Shown here piece after piece: positions 52,381 to 61,414 of a DNA stretch of 64,000 nucleotides. The stretch is taken from NCBI RefSeq assembly GCF_042684505.1, contig NZ_JBHULT010000006.1:434001-498000 (forward strand), read 5' to 3'. The position numbers and the translations under genes were made by a program. Origin of the DNA: Salinimicrobium flavum. GTDB taxonomy: Bacteria > Bacteroidota > Bacteroidia > Flavobacteriales > Flavobacteriaceae. Numbering within the stretch: the stretch's first letter is position 1; the number at the start of each line of letters is the position of its first letter. The notes beneath the pieces are model-generated. The model saw only the letters and a program-made list of their open reading frames with translations, searched no databases and was not told where the DNA came from.

Positions 52381-54011
52381 AAAAGAAATATGTCAAAAAG
52401 ATCGCAGTATTAGGTACCCTGCTGGTACTGTTTCTGGGAACGTCAGGATTTAAAACCGATTTTTTCGAGATCGCGAAACAAATAGAGATCTTCACAACCC
52501 TTTTCAAGGAACTCAACATGAACTATGTTGATGAGACCAATCCTGCCGAATTGATGGATACGGCAATAAACGCTATGCTGCAAGATCTTGATCCGTACAC
52601 CCATTACTGGAACGAGCAGGAGGTACAGGCTGCCAGAATCAACAATGCCGGGGAATATACCGGGATAGGGGCCACTGTGGGTATTAAAGAGAACCAGATC
52701 ACGATTGTAGAACCTTACAAGGATTACCCCGCAGATAAAGCCGGATTAAAAGCCGGAGATGAAATTATCAAAATAGGGGAGGTAACGGTAGCAGATTTTA
52801 ATGAAGATGCAGGAGAACTCCTAAAAGGAGCTCCTAACACCAAGGTGCAACTCACTTATAAAAGACAGGGAGAAACAAAGACCACTGTCCTTACCCGCGG
52901 GGAGATCGAGATAAAAGCCGTTCCTTTTTACAAACTTCTGGAGAACAATACGGGCTATATTGTACTTTCTCAGTTCAACCGAAATGCTTCAGCTGAAACT
53001 TTACAGGCCTTAAAGGATCTTAAAGGACAGGGAGCTGAAAAGATCATCCTGGACCTACGCGGAAATCCCGGGGGATTACTTTCCGAAGCAATAAATGTTG
53101 CAAATATTTTCATTCCTGAAGGCGAACTTATCACCAGTACAAAATCTACTGTTGAAAAATACAATCAAACCTTCTTCACAACCCGGAAGGCAATAGATCA
53201 GGATATCCCAATTGCAGTTCTTATAAATGGCCGCAGTGCATCTGCAAGCGAGATCGTAGCAGGAGCACTGCAAGACCTGGATCGTGCGGTTGTTATAGGG
53301 GCGCGCAGTTTTGGAAAAGGTTTGGTTCAACGACCTAAAGACCTTACCTATGGTACACAGTTAAAGATCACCATTTCCCGGTATTACACTCCCAGCGGCA
53401 GGTGCATCCAGGCGTTGGATTACCAGAACAGGGATGAAGAAGGAAACGCGGTACGCTTTTCTACCAGCGATTATAATGAATTCATGACCCGTAACGGAAG
53501 AAAGGTCTATGACGGCGGTGGGATATCCCCAGATGTTCAAATGGAAACTTCAGAATTCAGCAACATCACCAACGCGATACTTCAGCAGAATGCCATTTTT
53601 GATTTTGCAACTAACTATTATTATTCACATGAGTTGGATTCTCCGGAAGATTTTACCTTTTCAGAAAAGGATTTTAACCAATTCAAGAAATTCCTTGCCT
53701 CGACAGGTTTTGAATATAAGACCTTTACCGAGAAGCAATTGGAAGAATTGAAAAAAGCAGCAAGTTATGATGGTTTTGAAGATGAGATTGCGGGAAGTTA
53801 TGGAGAAATTCAAAAATCCATTGATGCCTCAAAAGAAAAAGCTATTAATACCAAGAGGGCAGAAATAACAGGTCTTTTAACCGATGAAATAATCAAACGT
53901 TATTTTTACAAAGAAGGTTTGTATGAGTATTACGTACAACACAATCCTGAGATAAGAACGGCTCATGAGTTACTTAACAATCAGCAGAAATACAGGGATA
54001 TCCTTCGCTAA
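52377..54011 (+). CDS. S41 C-terminal processing peptidase
   Basis: A 544-residue exported protease. An N-terminal hydrophobic stretch (residues 8-24) is a signal or anchor. A PDZ domain covers about 85-170, and the S41 core follows with Ser289 in GRSASASE and Lys314 in FGKGLVQ, 25 residues apart as in the family. A C-terminal helical extension runs to 544. Such enzymes trim C-terminal tails of periplasmic proteins. It is coupled to rnpA by a four-base overlap. Confidence 0.93.
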   Translation: MKKKYVKKIAVLGTLLVLFLGTSGFKTDFFEIAKQIEIFTTLFKELNMNYVDETNPAELMDTAINAMLQDLDPYTHYWNEQEVQAARINNAGEYTGIGATVGIKENQITIVEPYKDYPADKAGLKAGDEIIKIGEVTVADFNEDAGELLKGAPNTKVQLTYKRQGETKTTVLTRGEIEIKAVPFYKLLENNTGYIVLSQFNRNASAETLQALKDLKGQGAEKIILDLRGNPGGLLSEAINVANIFIPEGELITSTKSTVEKYNQTFFTTRKAIDQDIPIAVLINGRSASASEIVAGALQDLDRAVVIGARSFGKGLVQRPKDLTYGTQLKITISRYYTPSGRCIQALDYQNRDEEGNAVRFSTSDYNEFMTRNGRKVYDGGGISPDVQMETSEFSNITNAILQQNAIFDFATNYYYSHELDSPEDFTFSEKDFNQFKKFLASTGFEYKTFTEKQLEELKKAASYDGFEDEIAGSYGEIQKSIDASKEKAINTKRAEITGLLTDEIIKRYFYKEGLYEYYVQHNPEIRTAHELLNNQQKYRDILR

Positions 54012-54455
54012 TTAATTTTTCACCATAGCGATATGGGGAATACCATCTTCCAGATAGCCTTCCCCGGTTTGCATAAAACCGTGACTTTCGTAAAATTTGG
54101 TCAGATAGGTTTGAGCGGAAAGTTTGATCTTTCTGGTATCGAACCTTTTTTCTATTGCTTCTATGGAAGCCTTCAAAATTTCATGTCCAAACCTGTTTTT
54201 CCGGCTCTGGTTTTTAACTACCACGCGACCAATGGCAGCTTCAGAAAAATAGATCCCGGGAGGAAAGATCCGCGTGTAGGCAACAAGTTGATCACCTTCA
54301 AAACCCAGCACGTGCAGAGCTTTTTCATCTTTACCATCTATATCCTGGTAGACACAATCCTGTTCCACTACAAAGACTTCAGCCCTTAATTGTAAGAGTT
54401 GATAGAGTTCATGGAGGCTGAGCTCCTCAAAGGTCTTAATGCTTATTTGCATCAT
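54012..54455 (-). CDS. GNAT acetyltransferase (ElaA-like)
   Basis: A 147-residue N-acetyltransferase close to ElaA in layout: FEELSLHELYQLLQLRAEVFVVEQDCVYQDIDGKDE at the front, the acetyl-CoA loop in IGRVVVKNQSRKNRFGHEIL, and a C-terminal SHGFMQTGEGYLEDGIPH. The substrate is unknown. It lies five bases downstream of rpiB and is probably co-transcribed; its stop meets the S41 stop of the other strand end to end. Confidence 0.85.
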   Translation of the reverse strand: MMQISIKTFEELSLHELYQLLQLRAEVFVVEQDCVYQDIDGKDEKALHVLGFEGDQLVAYTRIFPPGIYFSEAAIGRVVVKNQSRKNRFGHEILKASIEAIEKRFDTRKIKLSAQTYLTKFYESHGFMQTGEGYLEDGIPHIAMVKN

Positions 54456-54460
54456 TAAGT

Positions 54461-54892
54461 TTACTTAGGGTCTATCTTACCTACTCTTCTTATATGTCTT
54501 CCACCATCAAAAGCGGTGTCAAGAAATACCTGCACCATTTCCAATACCTGGTGTTTGGAAGTATAACGAGCTGGTATACTTAAGATATTGGCATCGTTAT
54601 GTTCCCTGGCTAATTGAGTGATCTCTTTATTCCAGCACAAGGCAGAACGCACCCCCTGATGCTTGTTTGCAGTCATATTGGCACCGTTCCCACTCCCGCA
54701 GACGATGATACCATAATCTACATCTTCGGAGACCACGTCCCTTGCTACCGGATGCACAAAATCTGGATAATCAACACTATCCTCTGAATCTGTACCGTGA
54801 TTGATCACTTCATGACCCTGGGCTTTCAGATATTCTGTAATAGCAAATTTATATTCGGTTCCTGCGTGATCGTTGCCGATAGATATTTTCAT
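54461..54892 (-). CDS. rpiB: Ribose 5-phosphate isomerase B
   Basis: Interconverts ribose 5-phosphate and ribulose 5-phosphate in the pentose phosphate pathway. It is 143 residues, with the start GNDHAGTEYK (active-site Asp/His) and the motif GIIVCGSGNGANMTANKH (catalytic Cys). RpiA-type enzymes are unrelated. It is first in a two-gene unit with the GNAT gene; a promoter box lies at 54915-54922. Confidence 0.96.
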   Translation of the reverse strand: MKISIGNDHAGTEYKFAITEYLKAQGHEVINHGTDSEDSVDYPDFVHPVARDVVSEDVDYGIIVCGSGNGANMTANKHQGVRSALCWNKEITQLAREHNDANILSIPARYTSKHQVLEMVQVFLDTAFDGGRHIRRVGKIDPK

Positions 54893-55412
54893 AATGAGTG
54901 GTTTAAGATGTCCACAAAGGTAGAAAATAGGTATATCAACTTCAATTTTTACGATTGTTAATTAAATGTTACAAAACCTTAAAAATCAGGCCTTCTTAAA
55001 ACTAACAATCCTGTTCATAAAATTGAACCAAAAATTAAAAATGAAATTTGGTTTATTCGTTTAAATTATCAATAGGCACTAATATCTGAGAGTATCAAAT
55101 TTTTAAATCTTCTTTTTTGGAAAAGTTTTCAGCAGGCATATCCCGATTATGAACAGAACATTTTTGTTAAAATTTAACGTTTTAATATTCACATATCATT
55201 ATGAACAGTTGTTAAGAAAGTCTTAATGTATTTTTAAAATCAGGCTCTTACGTATTGTACAACCTGTTCATAAATTGTGGTTGGGATCCTTATTCAATAC
55301 GACCCAAAAATTATCCTGAAAAGTTATGCTACATATTAACAGACTATAATACATCACCATTTAATTTTTTAAATAAGAAAGAAAATGAAATAAATAATAT
55401 AGCTGTTAACAA
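54893..55412. other. AT-rich spacer with repeated CTGTTCATAA motif
   Basis: About 520 bases with no convincing gene. The 10-mer CTGTTCATAA occurs exactly four times: forward at 55011 and 55264, reverse at 55147 and 55199. The two forward copies also share an AATCAGG word 26-27 bases upstream. This is either a regulator-binding cluster or a replication-type element. Confidence 0.7.
54915..54922 (-). promoter_or_regulatory. Promoter for rpiB
   Basis: Minus strand TACCTTTG (exact TAnnTTTG) with TTG at 54943-54945, twenty bases upstream, and the rpiB ATG 22 bases downstream. Confidence 0.6.
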
Positions 55413-55655
55413 CTATACGATCTTTAAAGGAGATGAGGTATCGTTAAGAGAGTCTAATATTTCTTTTGCCTGTTCAATGTCGCGGGAGTGAACTTTTAAG
55501 TGTATCCCCCCAATAGCATTTGAATAGAAGGGAAAAACCCCTACCATGGTTTCGTTCTGAAAGAAGTATTGTATTTCTGCCTGGTCCAGAAGAAGTTTGA
55601 GCACAGCATATTCATGTGGAAAAGTAAAAATGGCGATGGTAGTAAAATCTTTCAT
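55413..55655 (-). CDS. DUF2007 family protein
   Basis: An 80-residue cytoplasmic protein with the DUF2007 (putative signal-transducing) pattern: FTTIAIFTFPHEYAVLKLLL, then LDQAEIQYFFQNE and a C-terminal HSRDIEQAKEIL. Its role is unknown. It lies 29 bases downstream of a 53-residue membrane gene on the same strand, probably in one transcript. Confidence 0.8.
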   Translation of the reverse strand: MKDFTTIAIFTFPHEYAVLKLLLDQAEIQYFFQNETMVGVFPFYSNAIGGIHLKVHSRDIEQAKEILDSLNDTSSPLKIV

Positions 55656-55684
55656 AGCAGGGCTGTTGCTATTAAAGATACTAA

Positions 55685-55846
55685 TTATTCAGCAGAAAAA
55701 CCGAAGGAAAGATCATCTTCAAAATGCTCAGAAGATTCTGAATAAGAAGGGTTATTAAGGCTGTAATTGATATAGGTGACAAAACTTAGTATCCCTATAA
55801 CGAAAATCAGAACGAAGATCAATGTTATTTTAGTTGATTTCCTCAT
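55685..55846 (-). CDS. 53-residue single-helix membrane protein
   Basis: A complete short frame: ATG at 55846, TAA at 55685-55687. Residues 5-26 (TKITLIFVLIFVIGILSFVT) are one membrane helix after a basic start MRKSTK, and the rest is acidic and polar (SSEHFEDDLSFGFSAE). This is a plausible small inner-membrane protein with an N-in topology. It is upstream of the DUF2007 gene with 29 bases between, so they may act together. Function is unknown; coding status is inferred from the charge pattern and spacing. Confidence 0.6.
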   Translation of the reverse strand: MRKSTKITLIFVLIFVIGILSFVTYINYSLNNPSYSESSEHFEDDLSFGFSAE

Positions 55847-56060
55847 ATCTTAGTTAAAGTCCGGTTTAGCTTCGGAACCTAAAATTATGAACTAAATTAA
55901 TCTTTTTTTAAGAAATATGAGGTATTATGTTAAATTTTTCTAAATAAAATGGTGAAAATGATTTTTTGAAGGAACCTAAGGGTAGGTATTAAATGAAAAA
56001 TAACATGTGAATTCAACAGATGTTATTATTATGCCTTAATTTTATAGCTTAATAGTTCAA

Positions 56061-58265
56061 ATGACAAGAAAGAAAAAAACAAAGAAAACTCAAGTCCTGG
56101 AAAATGTTACCCAATCTATACTGGGAATACTTCGAAAGAATTCAGGAAAAACTTATAATTATAAACAAATCGCTTCCATTCTGGGAGTAGATGATCCATC
56201 CAACCGTAATAAGATCATTCGTACCCTTGCTCAGCTTGCCGCTAAGAAAAAGATTGAGGAAGTTGAAAAAGGAAAGTTCACCCTGGTTTCCAATGTAGAT
56301 TATTATAAAGGTTTTCTGGATATGACCACCAAGGGAAGCGGGTATGTTGTTGTGAAAGACCTGGATGACGATGTTTTCATTCCTGCCAATAACCTTAACA
56401 AGGCCTTTGACGGGGACGAAGTGGAAATCTATGTCTACAAACGCAGACGAAATAAAAAACCTGAAGGTGAGGTTACCCAGGTTCTCAACCGTAAAAAAAC
56501 CCGTTTTGTAGGAGTTTTACAACTCAAGGAAAATTTTGGTTTTGTTTCAATCCCCGAACCAAAAATGTATACCGATATTTTTGTTCAGAAGAATAAGATA
56601 GGAGAGGCTAAGAACGGCGATAAAGTGGTGGTAGAAATGGAAGAATGGCCTGAAAAAGCTGATTCCCCTTTCGGAAAAGTAGTTCAGGTTCTTGGTACTC
56701 CGGGTGAACACCATACCGAGATACATGCCATTTTGGCTCAATATGGACTTCCGCATGAATTCCCATCGGAAATTGAAGAATTTGCCGATAAACTCGATAC
56801 TTCCATACAGGAGGAAGAGATCAAAAATCGTAGGGATATGAGAGATATTCTCACCTTCACTATTGATCCTCACGATGCCAAAGATTTTGATGATGCCCTT
56901 AGTTTTAGGGAACTTGAAGATGGAATTTTTGAAGTGGGTGTTCATATTGCCGATGTTTCTCATTATGTGAAACCAGGAACAATACTGGATGAAGAGGCTT
57001 TTAATCGCGCCACTTCAGTTTATCTGGTTGACCGGGTAGTTCCTATGTTACCTGAGGTGCTATCAAACAATGCCTGTTCTCTGCGCCCTAATGAAGAAAA
57101 ATACACCTTTTCTGCGGTTTTTAAAATGAACGAAAAGGCTGAGATCCTAGATGAGTGGTTTGGGAGAACCGTAACTTATTCTGATGCACGGTTTGCCTAT
57201 GAAGAAGCGCAGTATATCATTGAAACGACGGCAGGAGAAATCCCGGCCGATATTTCCCTTACCAATGAGCCCTACCAGGCCCAAGACTCAATAGTTACCG
57301 CTATTCTTCAAATGGACGATATGGCCAAGATCATGCGGAAGAGAAGGATGAAAGAAGGGGCTATTTCTTTTGATAAGGTGGAGGTGAAATTTGATCTTGA
57401 TGAGGAGAATGAACCCGTTGGTGTGTTCTTCAAAACCTCGAAAGATGCCAATAAACTTATTGAAGAATTCATGTTGCTTGCTAATAAAAAAGTAGCAGAA
57501 TTCATTGGAAAACAGAAACCTAAAAAGACCTTTGTCTACAGGTGTCATGATGATCCAGATGAGGAAAAATTGTTTGCGTTAAAGACCCTTGTAGGTAAAT
57601 TTGGCCATGAACTTAACATAAAGGATCACAAATCTATTAGTAAATCCCTGAATAAACTTCTCGAGGATGTACAGGGAACCAAGGAGCAAAATTTAGTTGA
57701 TACCCTCACTATTCGTACTATGAGCAAGGCGTACTATAGTACAGAGAACATTGGCCATTATGGACTGTCCTTTAGTCATTATTCCCACTTTACTTCTCCT
57801 ATCAGAAGATATCCCGATGTAATGGTCCACCGACTTTTACAGCATTATCTGGAAGGAAAAAGTACGGTGAAAGAAGAAGAATATGAAGAAAAATGCCAGC
57901 ACAGCAGTCAGATGGAAAGTCTTGCTACCAGTGCAGAACGGGATTCTATAAAATATATGCAGGTTAAATATATGCAGGAACACAATGACCGGGAGTTTCT
58001 CGGCGTTATTTCAGGTGTTACTGAATGGGGTATCTATGTGGAGATCATTTCCAACAAATGTGAAGGAATGGTCAGGCTGAGGGATATCAGGGAGGATCAT
58101 TTTGATTTTGATGAAGAACAATTTGCCATTGTGGGCAGAAAGACGAAAAAGGTCTATCAGCTGGGCGATGAAGTCTATATCACGGTTAAAAATGCTGACC
58201 TGGTCAAACGCCACCTTGATTTTAATTTAATCGGAAGTAAAAATGAAGTTGAAGAACAGAACTAA
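56061..58265 (+). CDS. rnr: Ribonuclease R
   Basis: A 3'-5' exoribonuclease that degrades structured RNA. At 734 residues it shows a basic, Lys-rich start, two cold-shock-like domains (about 75-220), the RNB catalytic domain with the metal motif DPHDAKDFDDALS (about 270-285), and a C-terminal S1 domain (about 640-725). Its end overlaps the head-GIN gene by 23 bases. No extended leader element was seen. Confidence 0.95.
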   Translation: MTRKKKTKKTQVLENVTQSILGILRKNSGKTYNYKQIASILGVDDPSNRNKIIRTLAQLAAKKKIEEVEKGKFTLVSNVDYYKGFLDMTTKGSGYVVVKDLDDDVFIPANNLNKAFDGDEVEIYVYKRRRNKKPEGEVTQVLNRKKTRFVGVLQLKENFGFVSIPEPKMYTDIFVQKNKIGEAKNGDKVVVEMEEWPEKADSPFGKVVQVLGTPGEHHTEIHAILAQYGLPHEFPSEIEEFADKLDTSIQEEEIKNRRDMRDILTFTIDPHDAKDFDDALSFRELEDGIFEVGVHIADVSHYVKPGTILDEEAFNRATSVYLVDRVVPMLPEVLSNNACSLRPNEEKYTFSAVFKMNEKAEILDEWFGRTVTYSDARFAYEEAQYIIETTAGEIPADISLTNEPYQAQDSIVTAILQMDDMAKIMRKRRMKEGAISFDKVEVKFDLDEENEPVGVFFKTSKDANKLIEEFMLLANKKVAEFIGKQKPKKTFVYRCHDDPDEEKLFALKTLVGKFGHELNIKDHKSISKSLNKLLEDVQGTKEQNLVDTLTIRTMSKAYYSTENIGHYGLSFSHYSHFTSPIRRYPDVMVHRLLQHYLEGKSTVKEEEYEEKCQHSSQMESLATSAERDSIKYMQVKYMQEHNDREFLGVISGVTEWGIYVEIISNKCEGMVRLRDIREDHFDFDEEQFAIVGRKTKKVYQLGDEVYITVKNADLVKRHLDFNLIGSKNEVEEQN

Positions 58266-58932
58266 TCGCTTATTTTTTATAACTATAATTCTTACTGCTT
58301 TTGTTAGCCTGCAGGTTTCTGCGCAGGATGTGGTTAGGGAATTAAAGGATTTCAGAGAGGTAAAAACCTTTAACGGGGTAGAAGTAATTGTCATTCCTTC
58401 TGAAGAGAACAGGATTGAGATCAGCGGTCACAGCAAAGAGAAAGTGAAATTCGATGTTGTTGATTACCGTTTGGAATTAAGGTTAAGCCTGGACAATATC
58501 TGGTCAAAAGACAATACCGTGATCACCGTGTATGGGAAATCCATCGAGACCATTGATGCCAATGAAGGATCTATTGTAGAGACCAGGGGTGTTTTGGAGG
58601 GGAAGATTACCATCATAAGAGCTCAGGAAGGGGCTGCGGTTTTTGCTGAAGTAAATTCCGAAAATGTAAAATCCCGGGCAATTTCAGGCGGAAAAATAAC
58701 CCTGAAGGGAAAAGCCAGGGAACAGGAGGTAGAGATTAACAGTGGCGGCCATGTTTATGCGCGCGACCTTAAAACCCAAAATACAACTGTGAGTGTTAGT
58801 ACTGCCGGAAGAGGTGAAGTTTATGCCAGTGAATATGTAAAGGCAACAGCGAAACTGGGAGGTATTGTAGAGGTTTTTGGAAACCCTGCCGAAGTGGATC
58901 GCAAGACCAGCCTGGGAGGTAAAATTTTATAA
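58243..58932 (+). CDS. Head-GIN domain exported protein (DUF2807)
   Basis: A 229-residue protein with a signal peptide ending VSAQ at residue 28. The rest is the beta-helix head-GIN domain, with the typical LKDFREVKTFNGVEVIVIPS start and repeating short strands (GSIVETRGVLEGKI, GGKITLKGKA, GGHVYARDL). Such proteins are surface or periplasmic adhesion-like modules in Bacteroidota; the function here is unknown. Its start lies inside the rnr 3' end, an overlap of 23 bases. Confidence 0.82.
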   Translation: MKLKNRTNRLFFITIILTAFVSLQVSAQDVVRELKDFREVKTFNGVEVIVIPSEENRIEISGHSKEKVKFDVVDYRLELRLSLDNIWSKDNTVITVYGKSIETIDANEGSIVETRGVLEGKITIIRAQEGAAVFAEVNSENVKSRAISGGKITLKGKAREQEVEINSGGHVYARDLKTQNTTVSVSTAGRGEVYASEYVKATAKLGGIVEVFGNPAEVDRKTSLGGKIL

Positions 58933-58946
58933 GTGAAGTAAAATAT

Positions 58947-58954
58947 TACCTTTG
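58947..58954 (+). promoter_or_regulatory. Promoter -7 box for the LysE gene
   Basis: TACCTTTG, exact TAnnTTTG, 19 bases before the ATG at 58974. The -33 element is not clear. Confidence 0.45.
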
Positions 58955-58973
58955 TGAAAATTCAAATTTCCTG

Positions 58974-59690
58974 ATGTTTCAAGATATACTGGCTGCCATA
59001 CCCCTGGGATTTTTCCTTGCTTTCTTATTGGGCCCGGTATTCTTCGTTCTTTTGGAAACGGCTGCTATAAAGGGCTTCAGAGCTGCTCTTTCATTTGATG
59101 CCGGAGTCATTTTTGCCGATATTATTTTCCTGATAATCGCCTATTTAAGTACCACAAAATTGCTTAACAGCATCAAGGATGACCCGTCACTTTTTATTTT
59201 TGGGGGAGGTATCCTGGTTACTTACGGAATCATCCAGTTCATCCAAACCAAACCTGTCTTACAGCATGAGGAAGTACCCGAAATTCAGAAGCTGAATAAA
59301 CGGGATTACCTGGGGCTGGCTGCAAAAGGTTTTTTATTAAACTTTATAAATATTGGGGTTTTAGGTTTCTGGCTGGGGCTTATCATTGTCTTTGGACCTC
59401 AAATGGAAATGGAGACCAACCGTATTTCGATATTTTTTGGAAGCGTGTTAGGTACTTATCTGGTGGTGGATATTTTCAAGATCCTGGCTGCCAAAAAGTT
59501 GAATCGTAAACTTACACCTACCCGTATCTACAGGGTTAAAAAAGGCATCAGTATAATTTTAATGGTCTTTGGGATATTCCTTGTGGGACAGGGATTGGTT
59601 CCCCAGGAAATTAATCAGTTACAGGAGCAGATAGACAATATTACCCCCGAGAATTCTTCTAACGGAGTTTCTACATCAATATGGAAGTAG
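58974..59690 (+). CDS. LysE family transporter
   Basis: A 238-residue inner-membrane exporter of the LysE/RhtB type with about six helices (near residues 4-25, 38-58, 68-88, 110-135, 145-165 and 190-210). The first helix has the family GFFLAFLLGPVFFVLLETAAIKG pattern. These exporters remove amino acids or related molecules, and the cargo is not determinable. It has its own promoter box and follows the head-GIN gene by 41 bases. Confidence 0.85.
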   Translation: MFQDILAAIPLGFFLAFLLGPVFFVLLETAAIKGFRAALSFDAGVIFADIIFLIIAYLSTTKLLNSIKDDPSLFIFGGGILVTYGIIQFIQTKPVLQHEEVPEIQKLNKRDYLGLAAKGFLLNFINIGVLGFWLGLIIVFGPQMEMETNRISIFFGSVLGTYLVVDIFKILAAKKLNRKLTPTRIYRVKKGISIILMVFGIFLVGQGLVPQEINQLQEQIDNITPENSSNGVSTSIWK

Positions 59691-59819
59691 ATTCATTCAA
59701 GGGTAATCCTTCCGGTCATTCCAAGAAATAATGGGATTGCTCTCAATACTTATGTAAGTCTCTTCTTACACTATTTCAATCTTTTTTCTATCTTTCCGAA
59801 GAAATTATAATACAAAAAG

Positions 59820-60584
59820 ATGCTCCTCAATAATAAATTCCTGCTACTGTTAGGGTTCTTTTTCTTTTCCCTGCAATCGTATTCTCAAAAAGATATTCTC
59901 GACTACATAGTTAAGGATAAAGATACGTTCTATGGGGCGATAAGGACTAACGGGACCCAGAACAGATTATGGTTTTATCACAGGGTTACCGGGGAGGACG
60001 GAAAATCATTTATAAAGGAAGAGAAAATTTCAAAGAAAAAAATCAGGACCTTTAGAAGGAATGGGAAGATATTTCATTACCGGGAGGGAGAATATCAAAC
60101 CCTGGTACGGGTCATCCCCGATTATATAGTGACCAAAGAAAATGACACGGTATATGGAGAGATAAAAACCAGTTTTTTTATGCAAAAAAGATTCCTGTTG
60201 GATAAAAAAGGGGAAAAGCATCCAATAAAATCAGATGTGGTTTCAGCCTACTCAGTAGACAACAAAGTTTACAAGCTGATAAACGGCAGTTTCTGCAGGT
60301 TGATCCTTGAGGGACCGGTATCCCTTTATTACTTTATTCAGGGCAATACAGGCTCAGGGTTAGAAATGAGCTTTAATGCAGATCTTTCGGGAGTTTATAT
60401 TCATAAAGGGGAAGAATTTCAACGGGTCTTTAATTCCGGTTTTTATCCGGTGACCGAAGCTTTATTCGGAGATAACCTGGAGCTTATGAAAAGGATCGAG
60501 GAAAGGGAGTTTACGATAGATAATATTTACCTGGTTACCCAGATATATAACAGGTATCTGGAGGAGAAAAAGGCATCTTTATAG
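59820..60584 (+). CDS. Exported protein of unknown function
   Basis: A 254-residue protein not recognised as any named family. The signal peptide ends LQSYSQ near residue 22. It then has alternating short strands and basic patches (DGKSFIKEEKISKKKIRTFRRNGK) and two occurrences of a D/K-DT[F/V]YG-[A/E]I word (KDTFYGAIRT, NDTVYGEIKT), suggesting two related beta-rich repeats. Its neighbours are LysE and the tRNA-Cys terminator on the other strand. It could be a periplasmic or outer-membrane-associated protein. Confidence 0.55.
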   Translation: MLLNNKFLLLLGFFFFSLQSYSQKDILDYIVKDKDTFYGAIRTNGTQNRLWFYHRVTGEDGKSFIKEEKISKKKIRTFRRNGKIFHYREGEYQTLVRVIPDYIVTKENDTVYGEIKTSFFMQKRFLLDKKGEKHPIKSDVVSAYSVDNKVYKLINGSFCRLILEGPVSLYYFIQGNTGSGLEMSFNADLSGVYIHKGEEFQRVFNSGFYPVTEALFGDNLELMKRIEEREFTIDNIYLVTQIYNRYLEEKKASL

Positions 60585-60741
60585 ATAAATCGAGGGAGCG
60601 TGGCGATAAATAGTACTGTCTCAAAAGCTTATTCACATCAACCTGTCCCGACGCTTCGGGATTTTAAGGTTCTCATTGAAAAGGAAATTCTAAGGAATCA
60701 AATCTCAAAACGTTTCCCGAATCAAGGTACCTGGTATATTA

Positions 60742-60772
60742 AATAAAAAAAGCCCCTTAATAAGGAGCTTTT
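60742..60772 (-). terminator. Terminator of tRNA-Cys
   Basis: Minus strand AAAAGCTCCTTATTAAGGGGCTTTTTTT: a stem with one mismatch followed by a T-run, starting three bases beyond the tRNA end. Confidence 0.85.
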
Positions 60773-60774
60773 AG

Positions 60775-60845
60775 AGGCATCGAGCGGATTCGAACCGCTG
60801 TACAAGCTTTTGCAGAGCTCTGCCTAGCCACTCGGCCACGATGCC
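60775..60845 (-). tRNA. tRNA-Cys (GCA)
   Basis: A 71-base tRNA: acceptor GGCATCG/CGATGCC, D arm GGCC-GGC, anticodon stem GAGCT/AGCTT with loop CTGCAAA (anticodon GCA), and T arm AGCGG-TTCGAAT-CCGCT. CCA is not encoded. Its terminator follows directly. Confidence 0.95.
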
Positions 60846-60924
60846 ATTATTTCAACGGAAGGCAAATGTAATAAAATTTCTTTTTTCAGGCTATCTTTTT
60901 CAGGAGCATTGAAAAAATTGAGTA

Positions 60925-61281
60925 TTAACGGCTCTTAGACCTTCTTACAGTGACCATTTCCACATTTCCGCCAATTGGTGGATTGATCTTCGAAACATCT
61001 ACCGTTACTTTCTGTACGATAAGCAATTCATTCATGACCCGGTCCAGTATCCTTTCTGCTACTGTTTCCAGTAATTTTGAGCGTATTGCCATTTCCTCCT
61101 TCACGATCTTGTTAAGGTGAACATAGTCAATGGTATCTTTTAAAAGATCTGTCTTCGCAGATCTTGAAAGGTCGCCCTGCACTTTCAGGTCTACCCGGTA
61201 ATCACTGCCTATTCTACCTTCTTCATCAAGACAACCGTGGTAGGCAAAAACCTTGATATTTTTAAGTCTGATACTTCCCAT
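60925..61281 (-). CDS. folB: Dihydroneopterin aldolase
   Basis: Cleaves 7,8-dihydroneopterin to 6-hydroxymethyl-dihydropterin in folate synthesis. It is 118 residues from MGSIRLKNIKVFAYHG; the frame opens two codons earlier at 61287. The catalytic lysine lies in VDVSKINPPIGG and the glutamate in GCLDEEGRIG. It is a single gene, divergent from glnS. Confidence 0.93.
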   Translation of the reverse strand: MGSIRLKNIKVFAYHGCLDEEGRIGSDYRVDLKVQGDLSRSAKTDLLKDTIDYVHLNKIVKEEMAIRSKLLETVAERILDRVMNELLIVQKVTVDVSKINPPIGGNVEMVTVRRSKSR

Positions 61282-61380
61282 GTTCAAATTTTATGCGAAG
61301 ATAAAAACAATTAAGGACAGAAAGGGAAGAGGCGGGCCATTAATGATGTATTTAGACAGCCAATTGATCTTTATTTTCTT

Positions 61381-61388
61381 TAATTTTG
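61381..61388 (+). promoter_or_regulatory. Promoter -7 box for glnS
   Basis: TAATTTTG, exact TAnnTTTG, 26 bases ahead of the ATG; a TTG lies at 61364-61366 but the 14-base spacing is shorter than usual. Confidence 0.5.
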
Positions 61389-61414
61389 GACCCTTAAAAG
61401 TATAACCGGTTATT

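Noticed and set aside
55255..55491. 78-residue open frame on the plus strand in the motif-rich spacer
   Set aside because: AT-rich composition, no family match, ends antisense inside the DUF2007 gene and overlaps one of the repeated 10-mers; better explained as chance.
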